Part shown: positions 1 through 7,748 of the stretch, piece by piece
Layout of the letters: every line of letters starts with the position of its first letter
Position numbering within the stretch: the stretch's first letter is position 1
Assembly: GCF_014635285.1 (NCBI RefSeq)
Contig: NZ_BMCR01000009.1
Location: forward strand, 106,256 to 170,255
From: Stappia taiwanensis
GTDB taxonomy: Bacteria; Pseudomonadota; Alphaproteobacteria; Rhizobiales; Stappiaceae
Reading direction: 5' to 3'
DNA: 64,000 nucleotides
Program-made: the position numbers and the translations under genes
The notes under the pieces: generated by a model
The model's input: only the letters and a program-made list of their open reading frames with translations
Told to the model about the DNA's origin: nothing
Database searches by the model: none

Positions 1-236
1 CCATAGAGGATCGGATACCACAGCGCCTTCGGCCATTCGATGACCCGCTTGTCGGTCAGGAACTCGCGCAAGTACCGGCGCATCGACCAGAAGTCCGTGC
101 CGTCCGGCGTGCCAAGGTTGACCAGCAATACGCCGATCCGACCCGCCTTCACCGGCGGATGGTCGCCCGGCAGCCGTATCTGGCGCATCTCGTGAGCCCG
201 CTCTTTTTCCTGCGCCTGTTCTGCGATGACCGTCAT
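1..236 (-). CDS. hemH: Ferrochelatase, N-terminal part (gene runs off the window)
   Basis: Only the first 78 codons are in the window, read from ATG at 236 towards position 1. After a charged N-terminal extension of about 30 residues comes the ferrochelatase opening: a [15 protein letters not shown] segment followed by a [16 protein letters not shown] segment, both highly typical of HemH. The family inserts Fe2+ into protoporphyrin IX, the last step of haem synthesis. The catalytic His/Glu region lies outside the window, so integrity cannot be judged. A second in-frame ATG (residue 17) is an alternative start. The downstream neighbour is not visible. Confidence 0.93.
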   Translation of the reverse strand, partial: MTVIAEQAQEKERAHEMRQIRLPGDHPPVKAGRIGVLLVNLGTPDGTDFWSMRRYLREFLTDKRVIEWPKALWYPILY

Positions 237-507
237 GCTGTCCCTTCGGCTCCCGATTCTGCGTCCGTCTCATGTGGCTGTGACATAAGGCATTGGCCGC
301 ACCGAACAACCTGCATCATGCCGGAAACACCACCATGCGGCAAAATCGCCGGTCTCGGTGGTTCACCTGCGCGATCGGTCAGATCCGGCACCCAGCCCCA
401 TGGCCTGTCCGCCTCAGGGCTTTACGCGATAGGTCCCGTTTCGGATCGTCGCCCGAGGCAACACCGCCGCAAGTTATCGTCTTTAGGAAACGTGCAAGGA
501 CGCAGGA

Positions 508-957
508 TCAGTCCGTACTGTAGCGCTCGGCGACCTTGAACCAGAACTCGACAATGGTGTTGAGCACCGTGCTCATACCGACAAGGCTGTCGGCCTTGGT
601 CACCACCGCGTTCGCCCCGGCCGCATAGGCCCGGCGAATGGTGATTGCATCATCGGCGGTGGTGAAAACGCACACAGGGATGGCATTCAGGGTCGGGTGG
701 GCGCGAAGCTTGGTGAGAAACTCGGTACCACTCATGATCGGCAGGTTGAGGTCGAGCAGGATGAGATCCGGGGCGGGCTCGCCGGCCAGCGCGGCCTTGT
801 CGAGCAACTCCAGCGCTTCCACCCCGTTTTCCACGGTCGAGATCGTCACCGGAACCGTTGAGGATTCAAGCGCTTTCTCAATGATGCGCACATCATCCGG
901 GTCGTCCTCGACCAGAAGGATCGCCGCACCGCTCATCGCGTTTTCAGTCCCGTGCAT
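508..957 (-). CDS. Stand-alone response regulator receiver protein
   Basis: 149-residue single receiver domain with no output domain. Acidic pocket EDDPDD at residues 17-22, phospho-acceptor Asp about residue 69 in LILLDLNLP, a switch Thr in VFTTADD, and the conserved Lys in VVTKADS. This resembles the Rcp1/CheY-like group that docks to phytochrome-type or other histidine kinases. No kinase sits next to it on the same strand; the nearest is the hybrid kinase at 10031. ATG at 957 (no good ribosome site) or at 936 (GGGA 11 nt upstream) could be the start. The partner is unknown. Confidence 0.88.
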   Translation of the reverse strand: MHGTENAMSGAAILLVEDDPDDVRIIEKALESSTVPVTISTVENGVEALELLDKAALAGEPAPDLILLDLNLPIMSGTEFLTKLRAHPTLNAIPVCVFTTADDAITIRRAYAAGANAVVTKADSLVGMSTVLNTIVEFWFKVAERYSTD

Positions 958-1015
958 CCGCCGGATCCATATCCGTGAAGTCGTGGTTACCGAACTATGA
1001 ATAGGACGAGAGCCA

Positions 1016-1042
1016 ACGCGGGCGCAACACGAACGCCCGCGT
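1016..1042. terminator. GC-rich hairpin between operon end and response regulator
   Basis: Nine-base perfect arms at 1016-1024 and 1034-1042 with a 9-nt loop. Five T residues follow on the plus strand (1042-1046), while the minus-strand copy has only a short T pair. It lies between the end of the CoA-ligase/Liv operon (1089) and the start of the response regulator (957), so it plausibly separates the two minus-strand units, though the T run favours the other direction. Confidence 0.5.
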
Positions 1043-1088
1043 TTTTATCCATCGTCGGAAATAACATTACCCCTTTATGAACAATCTA

Positions 1089-2333
1089 TCATGAATCGTA
1101 ATTGCGCTCGTCTGAAATAATCTTGCCATCATTGGGCAAACTGCCCGGTGCCACCAGCTCGACCGCGCCGCCCAGTTTGGTGATCTCGCGCAGGCTTGTG
1201 GACAAGGCCGCTCCCAGGTCCGCCGGCACGTCGCCAGCCACCTCATAGGCAAGCCGCATCACATCCCGATCCTGCTCCCGCTCCACGATCAGCCGTGCCC
1301 GCGCCACCTCCGGGTGCCGGGCGAGAACCGCGGCCACCTGCTTCGGATCGACGAACATGCCCTTGACCTTGGTGCGCTGATCGGCGCGCCCCATCCAGCC
1401 TTTCAGGCGCATGTTGGTGCGCCCGCACGAAGAGCGACCGGAGACCACCGCCGAAAGGTCCCCGGTGCCAAACCGGATCAACGGATAGGACCGGCTGAAA
1501 CAGGTCACCACCAGTTCGCCCACCTCCCCTTCGGGCACGGGGCAATCCGTTCCCGGACGCACGATCTCGGCGATCATGTTCTCGCTGACGATCAATCCCT
1601 CATCGGCCATGCTCTCATAGGCAATGACGCCAAGATCGGCCGTCGCATAGGCCTGCAAAACCGAAACGCCCCGGCTCTCGTACTCCGCCCTGAGGCTGGG
1701 AAACAGCGCCCCACCCGAGACCAGCGCCTTGCGGATCGAAGACGCATCCCGGCCGGTCTCCGCCGCCTTGTCGAGCAGCACCTTGAGAAAGTCCGGGGTG
1801 CCGGTGTAGCCAACGGGACGCAAGGCCTCCAGCGCATCGAGCTGGGCCTCGGTGTTGCCGGCACCGGCCGGAAACACCGTGCAGCCGAGCGCCCGGGCAC
1901 CAAGGTCGAGGATAAAGCCGCCCGGCGTCAACTGATAGGACAGGGCGTTGTGGACCACATCCCCGGGCCGGAACCCGGCCGCGAACAGTGCACGAGCGCA
2001 GCTCCAGGGATCCGTTCCCTCTCCTTGCGGCTCCCAGACCGGCCCCGGTGACATGAAGATGCGGCCGAACGCGGATGGGTCACCGGCAGCAAACCCACCG
2101 AACGGCGGATTTTGCACCTGCGCAGCCATCAATTCCGGTTTGCGCAGCACCGGCAGGGCCGCCAGCGCTTCCCGGCTGGACACCGCCTCCGCGTCGATCC
2201 CCGCCAGATGCGCCGCCCACCCGGGTGCGTTGTCCTTGGCGTAAGCAATCTGCGCGGGCAAACGGGCAAACAGATCCGCTTCCCGCGCATCGGGATCCTG
2301 GATTTCGAGCTGATCGAAGTGCTCTGCGCTCAT
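1089..2333 (-). CDS. Phenylacetate-CoA ligase-like adenylate-forming enzyme
   Basis: 414 residues, the usual PaaK length. It is an AMP-dependent CoA ligase of the phenylacetate-CoA ligase group: a LPVLRKPEL segment near residue 65 as in PaaK proteins, a degenerate P-loop region near 90, a YTGTPDFLKVLL segment, and the C-terminal KVKGMFVDPKQV segment of the small domain. The family activates aryl or acyl acids to CoA thioesters through an acyl-AMP. It is the last gene of the operon starting at 9733. ATG at 2333 has GAGGGG about 8 nt upstream. The substrate is inferred to be whatever the co-transcribed importer brings in; phenylacetate itself is not proven, since no paa oxygenase genes are visible. 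Confidence 0.82.
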   Translation of the reverse strand: MSAEHFDQLEIQDPDAREADLFARLPAQIAYAKDNAPGWAAHLAGIDAEAVSSREALAALPVLRKPELMAAQVQNPPFGGFAAGDPSAFGRIFMSPGPVWEPQGEGTDPWSCARALFAAGFRPGDVVHNALSYQLTPGGFILDLGARALGCTVFPAGAGNTEAQLDALEALRPVGYTGTPDFLKVLLDKAAETGRDASSIRKALVSGGALFPSLRAEYESRGVSVLQAYATADLGVIAYESMADEGLIVSENMIAEIVRPGTDCPVPEGEVGELVVTCFSRSYPLIRFGTGDLSAVVSGRSSCGRTNMRLKGWMGRADQRTKVKGMFVDPKQVAAVLARHPEVARARLIVEREQDRDVMRLAYEVAGDVPADLGAALSTSLREITKLGGAVELVAPGSLPNDGKIISDERNYDS

Positions 2334-2446
2334 GGCTTACCCCTCGCCCGGCCGGGCGTTGCGCCGCCTTTCGGCAACGTCAGTGTCATTCCTGTCGAAT
2401 CCTTGTCGGAGCGTGTCGCGGCGGACAGCGCACCGTGCCTGGCGGC

Positions 2447-3283
2447 TCAGGCCAGCCAGCGTTTCCGTCGCTTGTAGTGCTTGACGTTTCGGAAGGATTT
2501 GCGCCCTTCGCCGCCGACACCCAGATAGAATTCCTTAACGTCCTCGTTCTCGCGCAGCGCCTTGGCGGCACCGTCGAGCACGATGCGCCCCGACTCCATG
2601 ATGTAGCCATACGTGGCGTAGCGCAGGGCGACATTGGTGTTCTGCTCCGCAAGCAGGAAGGAAACGCCCTCCTTCTCGTTGAGCTCCTTGACGATCTCGA
2701 AGATCTCCTCGACGAGCTGAGGAGCAAGACCCATGGAGGGTTCGTCCAAGAGGATCATGCTCGGTCGGCTCATCAGCGCCCGGCCGATGGCGCACATCTG
2801 CTGCTCGCCGCCGGAAGTGTAGCCCGCCTGGCTGCCGCGCCGCTCGCGCAGCCGCGGGAAGTAATCGTAGACCATCTCCAAATCGGCCTTGACCGCCGCC
2901 CCGCCATCCTTGCGGGTATAGGCGCCAGTCAGAAGGTTTTCCTCGATGGTCAAATGGCCGAAGCAATGCCGGCCCTCCATCACCTGGATGCAGCCGCGCC
3001 GCACCAGGTCGTTCGGCGACAAGGCCTCGACCCGCTCATCCTTGAAGACGATCGTGCCCTTGGTAACATCGCCGCGCTCGGCCTGCAGAAGGTTCGACAC
3101 GGCCTTCAAGGTCGTGGTCTTGCCGGCGCCGTTGGCGCCCAAAAGGGCAACGATGCCGCCTTCCGGCACGGTCAGCGAAACGCCCTTCAGCACCAGAATT
3201 ACGTGGTTGTAGATCACCTCGATGTTGTTCACAGCGAGGATGGTCGAAGCGGACGTCTCGGTCTGCCGTGCATTGGCGTCCAT
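2447..3283 (-). CDS. livF: Branched-chain-amino-acid-type ABC transporter ATPase (LivF)
   Basis: 278-residue nucleotide-binding subunit of a HAAT-family importer. Walker A GANGAGKT at about residues 49-56, Q-loop region VMEGRHCFGHLT, signature SGGEQQM, Walker B MILLDEPSMGL, and the H-loop replaced by LLAEQN as usual in LivF. A basic tail (YKRRKRW) extends the C terminus beyond typical LivF length. It works with LivG, LivH, LivM and the binding protein encoded upstream in the same operon. The 112-bp spacer after the binding-protein gene contains a strong hairpin. Substrate not determinable from the ATPase. Confidence 0.92.
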   Translation of the reverse strand: MDANARQTETSASTILAVNNIEVIYNHVILVLKGVSLTVPEGGIVALLGANGAGKTTTLKAVSNLLQAERGDVTKGTIVFKDERVEALSPNDLVRRGCIQVMEGRHCFGHLTIEENLLTGAYTRKDGGAAVKADLEMVYDYFPRLRERRGSQAGYTSGGEQQMCAIGRALMSRPSMILLDEPSMGLAPQLVEEIFEIVKELNEKEGVSFLLAEQNTNVALRYATYGYIMESGRIVLDGAAKALRENEDVKEFYLGVGGEGRKSFRNVKHYKRRKRWLA

Positions 3284-3353
3284 GTCAGTCTTCCGGCGCT
3301 AGCGTTGGGCGGGCCGGCCCGGGCGGATACGGCGCGGGCCGGCGGAGCTAGGA

Positions 3354-3380
3354 CCGGTCCGCAGTCTGTCCGCGGACCGG
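3354..3380 (-). promoter_or_regulatory. Intercistronic hairpin downstream of the binding-protein gene
   Basis: Perfect nine-base arms CCGGTCCGC (3354-3362) and GCGGACCGG (3372-3380) around a 9-nt loop, 22 bases past the binding-protein stop codon and ahead of livF. Such structures commonly stabilise the upstream mRNA end or attenuate read-through, giving more binding protein than ATPase. No T run follows on the minus strand, so full termination is unlikely. Confidence 0.6.
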
Positions 3381-3402
3381 GGTCTTTTCGTGCGATGCCG
3401 GC

Positions 3403-4725
3403 TCAGTTGGCCGGGCAGGCATCGTCACGCGTCGGCCACGGGGCATTCGACGTCGCGTAGTCCTTGGAGGCCTGCATCAGGATCGGCGTGACCTCTTCGG
3501 TCAGCGGCGAGAACCAGTCGGTCGCCGAGGTCCACTTCTCGCCGTCCCATTCCTGAATGAACAGCGGGTGGTGACCGGAGTGATTGGAGCAGGTGATCTC
3601 GATCGGCGCGATCATGCCCTTCAGGCCGATGGCCTCCAGACGTGCCTCGTCGATCTTGAGGTTCTCCAGACCAAGGCGCATGTCCTCGGCGTTGATCACC
3701 TTCTTGCCCGTCATCTCCTGGGCGGTGCGGATCGCTTCGACCATGTAGAGGGCATTCACGACGCCCCGGTTGTAGAGATTCTCGCCGATCGTATCTGCCG
3801 GGGTGTGCGAGTTGCCCGCATCCACAACCAGCTTCTTGATGTCCTGCAGGGCCGGATAGTCGGCACCGACATTGTTGAAGCTGACGGACTTGTAGCCCTT
3901 GGCGCCCGCGCCACCGGCCCGTGCGTCCTCGTCGCCACCGGCCCACCACACGCCGATGAACTTCGACATGTCGAAACGGTTCTTCACCGCTTCCTTGATG
4001 GCGGTCGGGTTCATGGCCCCCCAGCCCCACATCACGACATAGTCGGGACGGTCGCGGCGGATGGACAGCCACTGCGAGGACTGGTTCTGCATCTCCTTGC
4101 CCGCAACCGGGTACTGCAGCACCTCGAAGCCGTACTTCTGGGCGAGGTTGTCAAGCAGCGGAATCGGCTCGCGGCCGTAGCCAGCGTCAAGGAAGATGTA
4201 GCCGATCTTCTTGCCCTTGAGGCCTTCCATGCCCCCTTCCTGTTCGCCGATATACTTGATGATCGCCGACAGGCCGTCCCAATACGTGTCCGGCGGATTG
4301 AATACCCAGGGGAAGGTGTTGCCGTCGGCCGCCGCGGACAGGCCATAGGCCATCGACAGGACCGGGATCTTGTCGACCGACGATTTCGGGATCACCTGCA
4401 GGGTGATGCCGGTCGACCACGGATTGAAGACCAGCGTGTTCTTCGCCTTGGCCTGCTCGTAGCACTCCACGCCCTTCTGCGTGTCGTAGCCGGTCTCGCA
4501 CTCGTCGAAGTCGATCTTGACTCCGTTCACGCCGCCGTCGCGCGCGTTGATCATCGCCAGGTAGTCGGACATGCCGTTGGCGATGTGGATGCCCGACCCG
4601 GCATACGGGCCGGTCCGGTAGGTCGGCAGCTGGATGTAGACGGAATCCTCGGCGATGGCCGGAGCGACGAAGGACGCCGCCAAGCCCATCAGGACCGATC
4701 CCGCCAGGAGAGTTTTCATTCGCAT
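3403..4725 (-). CDS. ABC transporter substrate-binding protein (Liv/HAAT family)
   Basis: 440 residues. A Sec signal peptide is clear: basic MRMK start, hydrophobic core, cleavage near VAPAIA/ED at residue 22-23. The mature part fits the periplasmic-binding-protein type I fold used by Leu/Ile/Val and amide/aromatic-acid importers (periplasmic_binding_6). ATG at 4725 was chosen because GGAGGAAAG lies 6-12 nt upstream and the signal peptide starts there; a much longer in-frame extension runs back through the intergenic region and into livM and is not credible. Four Cys in the mature part (CETGYD, VECYEQ, ITCSN, DDACPAN) could form disulfides. Its co-transcription with two CoA ligases suggests a carboxylic acid, possibly aromatic, rather than an amino acid. 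Confidence 0.9.
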   Translation of the reverse strand: MRMKTLLAGSVLMGLAASFVAPAIAEDSVYIQLPTYRTGPYAGSGIHIANGMSDYLAMINARDGGVNGVKIDFDECETGYDTQKGVECYEQAKAKNTLVFNPWSTGITLQVIPKSSVDKIPVLSMAYGLSAAADGNTFPWVFNPPDTYWDGLSAIIKYIGEQEGGMEGLKGKKIGYIFLDAGYGREPIPLLDNLAQKYGFEVLQYPVAGKEMQNQSSQWLSIRRDRPDYVVMWGWGAMNPTAIKEAVKNRFDMSKFIGVWWAGGDEDARAGGAGAKGYKSVSFNNVGADYPALQDIKKLVVDAGNSHTPADTIGENLYNRGVVNALYMVEAIRTAQEMTGKKVINAEDMRLGLENLKIDEARLEAIGLKGMIAPIEITCSNHSGHHPLFIQEWDGEKWTSATDWFSPLTEEVTPILMQASKDYATSNAPWPTRDDACPAN

Positions 4726-4735
4726 GTTTTTCTTT

Positions 4736-4794
4736 CCTCCCGTTCGTGCCCCTTGCGGAGCCTTCCTCCCATTCGTGCCCCTTGTGGGGGCCTT
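4736..4794 (-). repeat. Tandem duplication of a ribosome-binding-site leader
   Basis: Two adjacent near-identical copies of about 29 bases (4736-4764 and 4765-4794). Each carries, on the minus strand, an AAGGGGCACGAA segment followed by GGGAGGAA. The promoter-distal copy supplies the Shine-Dalgarno of the binding-protein gene; the other places a second, unused Shine-Dalgarno just upstream. They differ at only a few positions, so the duplication is fairly recent. Confidence 0.75.
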
Positions 4795-4880
4795 GCCAAC
4801 GGAGTCTCGCCAGTTGGACCGGGTCCGGCTTGCACCCCGGTGGCATCTGAGGGTCGCCCCTCCCTGCGGATCCTCCCTGA

Positions 4881-5957
4881 TCACGCGTAAGGGAACGGCC
4901 AGACCCTGAGTTTCTCCTTGCCGATCGCCCACAGCCGGGCCAGCCCGTGCGGTTCGACGATCAGGAAGAAGATGATGAGCGCGCCGATGACCATCTGCGC
5001 GACCTGGAACACGGTCTCGGCGGCGATATCGACACCAAGAGCCGGCAGGCCGACGCGCATCAGGATCGGCAGGATCCAGATGAACGCCGCGCCGAAGAAC
5101 GATCCCACCAGCGAGCCGAGGCCGCCGATGATCGCCATGAACAACACCTGGAACGACAGGGTGATCGAGAACACCGCGGGCTCCGCGGCGCCAAGATAGA
5201 AGAACACGAACATCGCGCCGGCGACGCCGCATACATAGGACGACACCGCAAAAGCCGAGAGTTTGGCCACCAGCGGGCGCACGCCCATCAGTTCGGCGGC
5301 GATGTCCATGTCACGGATCATCATCCACTGCCGGCCGATGCGGCCACGGATCAGGTTCTTGATGAGCAGGGTCATCACCACGACGATGGCCAGCACCACG
5401 TAGTAGCGGGAGATGCCGCCGGCCGCCGGGCCGGTGACCAGCGTGCCGAAGAACTCTCGCCCCGGCACCTCGATCGCGCCGGAAGCATTGTAGTTGTAAA
5501 GCCACGAGATGCGGATGAAGCACCACTCGAGGAAGAACTGCGCGGCGAGCGTCGTCACCGCAAGGTACAGACCCTTGATGCGCAGCGACGGCAGGCCGAA
5601 GACCACGCCCGCCGCCGCAGCGAAGACCCCCGACAGCAGGATGTGGACGATGACGTTCACCTCCGGGAAGATCGTCACCAGCTTGTAGCAGCTGTAGGCG
5701 CCCACCCCCATGAAGGCGCCGGTGCCGAGCGAAAGCTGGCCGGCATAGCCCGTCAGGATGTTGAGGCCGATCGTGGCGAGCGCCAGGATCAGAAAGGGAA
5801 TGGCGATGGCCGAGAGCATGAACTCGCTCGCCACCAGCGGCAGCAGGAGGGCGAGGACGAGGATGACCCCGATCCCGATGCGATCCTGGCGGATCGGGAA
5901 GATCTGCTGGTCGGCAGCATAGGTGGTCTTGTACTGGCCGGCTTCACGATAGAACAT
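4881..5957 (-). CDS. livM: Branched-chain-amino-acid-type ABC permease (LivM)
   Basis: 358 residues, polytopic. After a cytosolic FYREAGQYKTTYAADQ head come hydrophobic segments, the LivM hallmark TGYAGQLSLGTGAFMGVGAY near residue 75-95, a GLPSLRIKGLYLAVTTLAAQ segment, and the RIGRQWMMIRDMDIAAELMG coupling loop. The start at 5957 is preceded by GAGGAG at suitable spacing; an upstream extension is livH sequence read in the wrong frame. It lies 10 bp after livH. With LivH it forms the membrane pore of the importer encoded in this operon. Confidence 0.92.
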   Translation of the reverse strand: MFYREAGQYKTTYAADQQIFPIRQDRIGIGVILVLALLLPLVASEFMLSAIAIPFLILALATIGLNILTGYAGQLSLGTGAFMGVGAYSCYKLVTIFPEVNVIVHILLSGVFAAAAGVVFGLPSLRIKGLYLAVTTLAAQFFLEWCFIRISWLYNYNASGAIEVPGREFFGTLVTGPAAGGISRYYVVLAIVVVMTLLIKNLIRGRIGRQWMMIRDMDIAAELMGVRPLVAKLSAFAVSSYVCGVAGAMFVFFYLGAAEPAVFSITLSFQVLFMAIIGGLGSLVGSFFGAAFIWILPILMRVGLPALGVDIAAETVFQVAQMVIGALIIFFLIVEPHGLARLWAIGKEKLRVWPFPYA

Positions 5958-5967
5958 GGCTGGCTCC

Positions 5968-6927
5968 TCAAATCCGCTCGATGATCTTTTCGCCGAACAA
6001 GCCCTGCGGACGGAACAGCAGGAAGACCAGCGCGATGACATAGGCAAGCCAGCTTTCGATGCCGCCTCCCACGAGGCCACCCCAGTAGATCTCGCCGACC
6101 TTCTCGCCGATGCCGATGATCAACCCGCCGATGATGGCGCCGGGGATGGAGGTGAACCCGCCAAGGATCAGCACCGGCAGCGCCTTCAGCGCCACGATCT
6201 CCAGGGCGAACGACACGTCCGACCGCGCGCCCCACATGATGCCAGTGGCCAGCGCGACGATGCCGGCGGCGAACCAGACAATCGCCCAGATCTGATTGAG
6301 CGAGATGCCCACCGACAGGGCCGCGGTGTGGTCGTCGGCCACCGCGCGCAGGGCGCGGCCAATACGGGTGCGGTTGAAGAAGACCGCGAGGCCGCCGACC
6401 ATCAGCAGCGCGATGACCGCAGCGGCGATATCGATATGCTGGAGGATCACCAGTCCGCGCTCGCCCATTTCGAAGGCCGTCGAGCCGGTCGGCAGGCCGA
6501 GCTCGGATGTGATCATCTGCTTCGGCTCGCCGCCGAAGATCACTTCGCCGAGGCCGATCAGGAAATAGGTCATGCCGATGGTGGCCATCAGCAGGATGAT
6601 GTCCGGCTGGCCGACCAGCGGCCGCATCACGAACTTTTCGATGCACACGGCGAGGATCGCCATGATGCCGATCGCCAGGATCAGCGCCAGCCAGGCCGGC
6701 ACCCCCTTCTGGTGCAGGCCCACCAGCGACAGGCCAGCGAACACGACCATGATGCCTTGCGCGAAATTGAAGACGCCCGAGGCCTTGTAGATCAGCACGA
6801 AACCGAGGGCGATCAGGGCGTAGAGCACGCCGGCGACGAAGCCTTCCCAGACCACCTGGATCAGGAAGTCCGGTGCATCGACCATCTGCACGAAGGGGTC
6901 GATGAGGATGTTGTAGAGCATGTCCAT
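5968..6927 (-). CDS. livH: Branched-chain-amino-acid-type ABC permease (LivH)
   Basis: 319 residues with about eight hydrophobic segments. LivH landmarks are present: GFVAGVLYALIALGFVLIYKASGVFNFAQG near residues 29-58 (seen in parts), a FNRTRIGRALRAVADD coupling region near 185-200, and an ILGGFTSIPGAIIGG segment near the C terminus. Its start overlaps the livG stop by one base (TAATG), implying translational coupling. Partner of LivM in the membrane channel. Confidence 0.93.
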   Translation of the reverse strand: MDMLYNILIDPFVQMVDAPDFLIQVVWEGFVAGVLYALIALGFVLIYKASGVFNFAQGIMVVFAGLSLVGLHQKGVPAWLALILAIGIMAILAVCIEKFVMRPLVGQPDIILLMATIGMTYFLIGLGEVIFGGEPKQMITSELGLPTGSTAFEMGERGLVILQHIDIAAAVIALLMVGGLAVFFNRTRIGRALRAVADDHTAALSVGISLNQIWAIVWFAAGIVALATGIMWGARSDVSFALEIVALKALPVLILGGFTSIPGAIIGGLIIGIGEKVGEIYWGGLVGGGIESWLAYVIALVFLLFRPQGLFGEKIIERI

Positions 6928-7748
6928 TAGTGCGAGACCCCGAGATACGCGTCGATCACATCCTGGTTCGCCTGCACCTCCTCCGGAGGTCCGTCGGCGA
7001 TCTTGCGCCCGTAGTCGAGCACCACCACCCTGTCGGACAGATCCATCACCACGCCCATGTCATGTTCGATCAGCGCGATGGTGGTGCCGAACTGCTGGTT
7101 GACGTCGAGGATGAAGCGGCTCATGTCCTCCTTCTCCTCAAGGTTCATGCCCGCCATCGGCTCGTCGAGCAAAAGCAGCTCCGGCTCCATCGCCAGCGCC
7201 CGGGCCAGCTCCACCCGCTTTTGCAGGCCATAGGGCAACCGCCCGACCGGCGTCTTGCGGATCGCCTGGATCTCCAGGAAATCGATGATCTCCTCGACCT
7301 TGCGGCGATGTTCGATTTCCTCGCGCAGCGCCGGTCCGACGCGCAGGCATTGCCACAGGAAACCGGAATGCATCTTCAGCCCGCGCCCGGTCATGATGTT
7401 GTCCAGCGTCGTCATCCCCTTGAACAGGGCGACATTCTGGAAGGTGCGGGCAATGCCGTGGCTCGCCGCCTCATAGGGCTTCATCTTGCGCCGCACCTTG
7501 CCGCGCCAGGTGATCGTCCCTTCCTGCGGGTGATAGAAGCCGTTGATCACGTTGAGCATCGACGTCTTGCCGGCACCGTTCGGGCCAATAATCGCCCGCA
7601 CTTCTCCCTTGATGATGTCGAAGGAGATGTTGGTGATCGCCCTTACGCCGCCAAAGGACAGCGAAACGCTGTCGATGCGCAGCAGCACCTCTCCCGGCGC
7701 CGTCTCCCCGTCGGGCTGCATTCCCGCCGGTTTTACCAGAACGTTCAT
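6927..7748 (-). CDS. livG: Branched-chain-amino-acid-type ABC transporter ATPase (LivG)
   Basis: 273 residues. Walker A GPNGAGKT at about 55-62, Q-loop ARTFQNVALF, the LivG-specific long helical insert (KMHSGFLWQC to EEIEHRRKVEEI), a divergent signature region LPYGLQKRVELARAL in which the canonical LSGG is replaced by LPYG (common in LivG proteins), Walker B LLLLDEPMAGM and the H-loop IEHDM. Start codon overlaps the preceding CoA-ligase stop by 4 bases (ATGA). Second ATPase of the importer, paired with LivF at 2447. Confidence 0.93.
   Translation of the reverse strand: MNVLVKPAGMQPDGETAPGEVLLRIDSVSLSFGGVRAITNISFDIIKGEVRAIIGPNGAGKTSMLNVINGFYHPQEGTITWRGKVRRKMKPYEAASHGIARTFQNVALFKGMTTLDNIMTGRGLKMHSGFLWQCLRVGPALREEIEHRRKVEEIIDFLEIQAIRKTPVGRLPYGLQKRVELARALAMEPELLLLDEPMAGMNLEEKEDMSRFILDVNQQFGTTIALIEHDMGVVMDLSDRVVVLDYGRKIADGPPEEVQANQDVIDAYLGVSH

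Noticed and set aside
293..523. 76-residue plus-strand frame upstream of hemH
   Set aside because: No ribosome site, atypical composition, overlaps the response-regulator end; more likely part of the hemH promoter region.
4726..5232. N-terminal extension of the Liv binding protein
   Set aside because: It reads livM sequence in the wrong frame; the signal peptide and ribosome site place the start at 4725.
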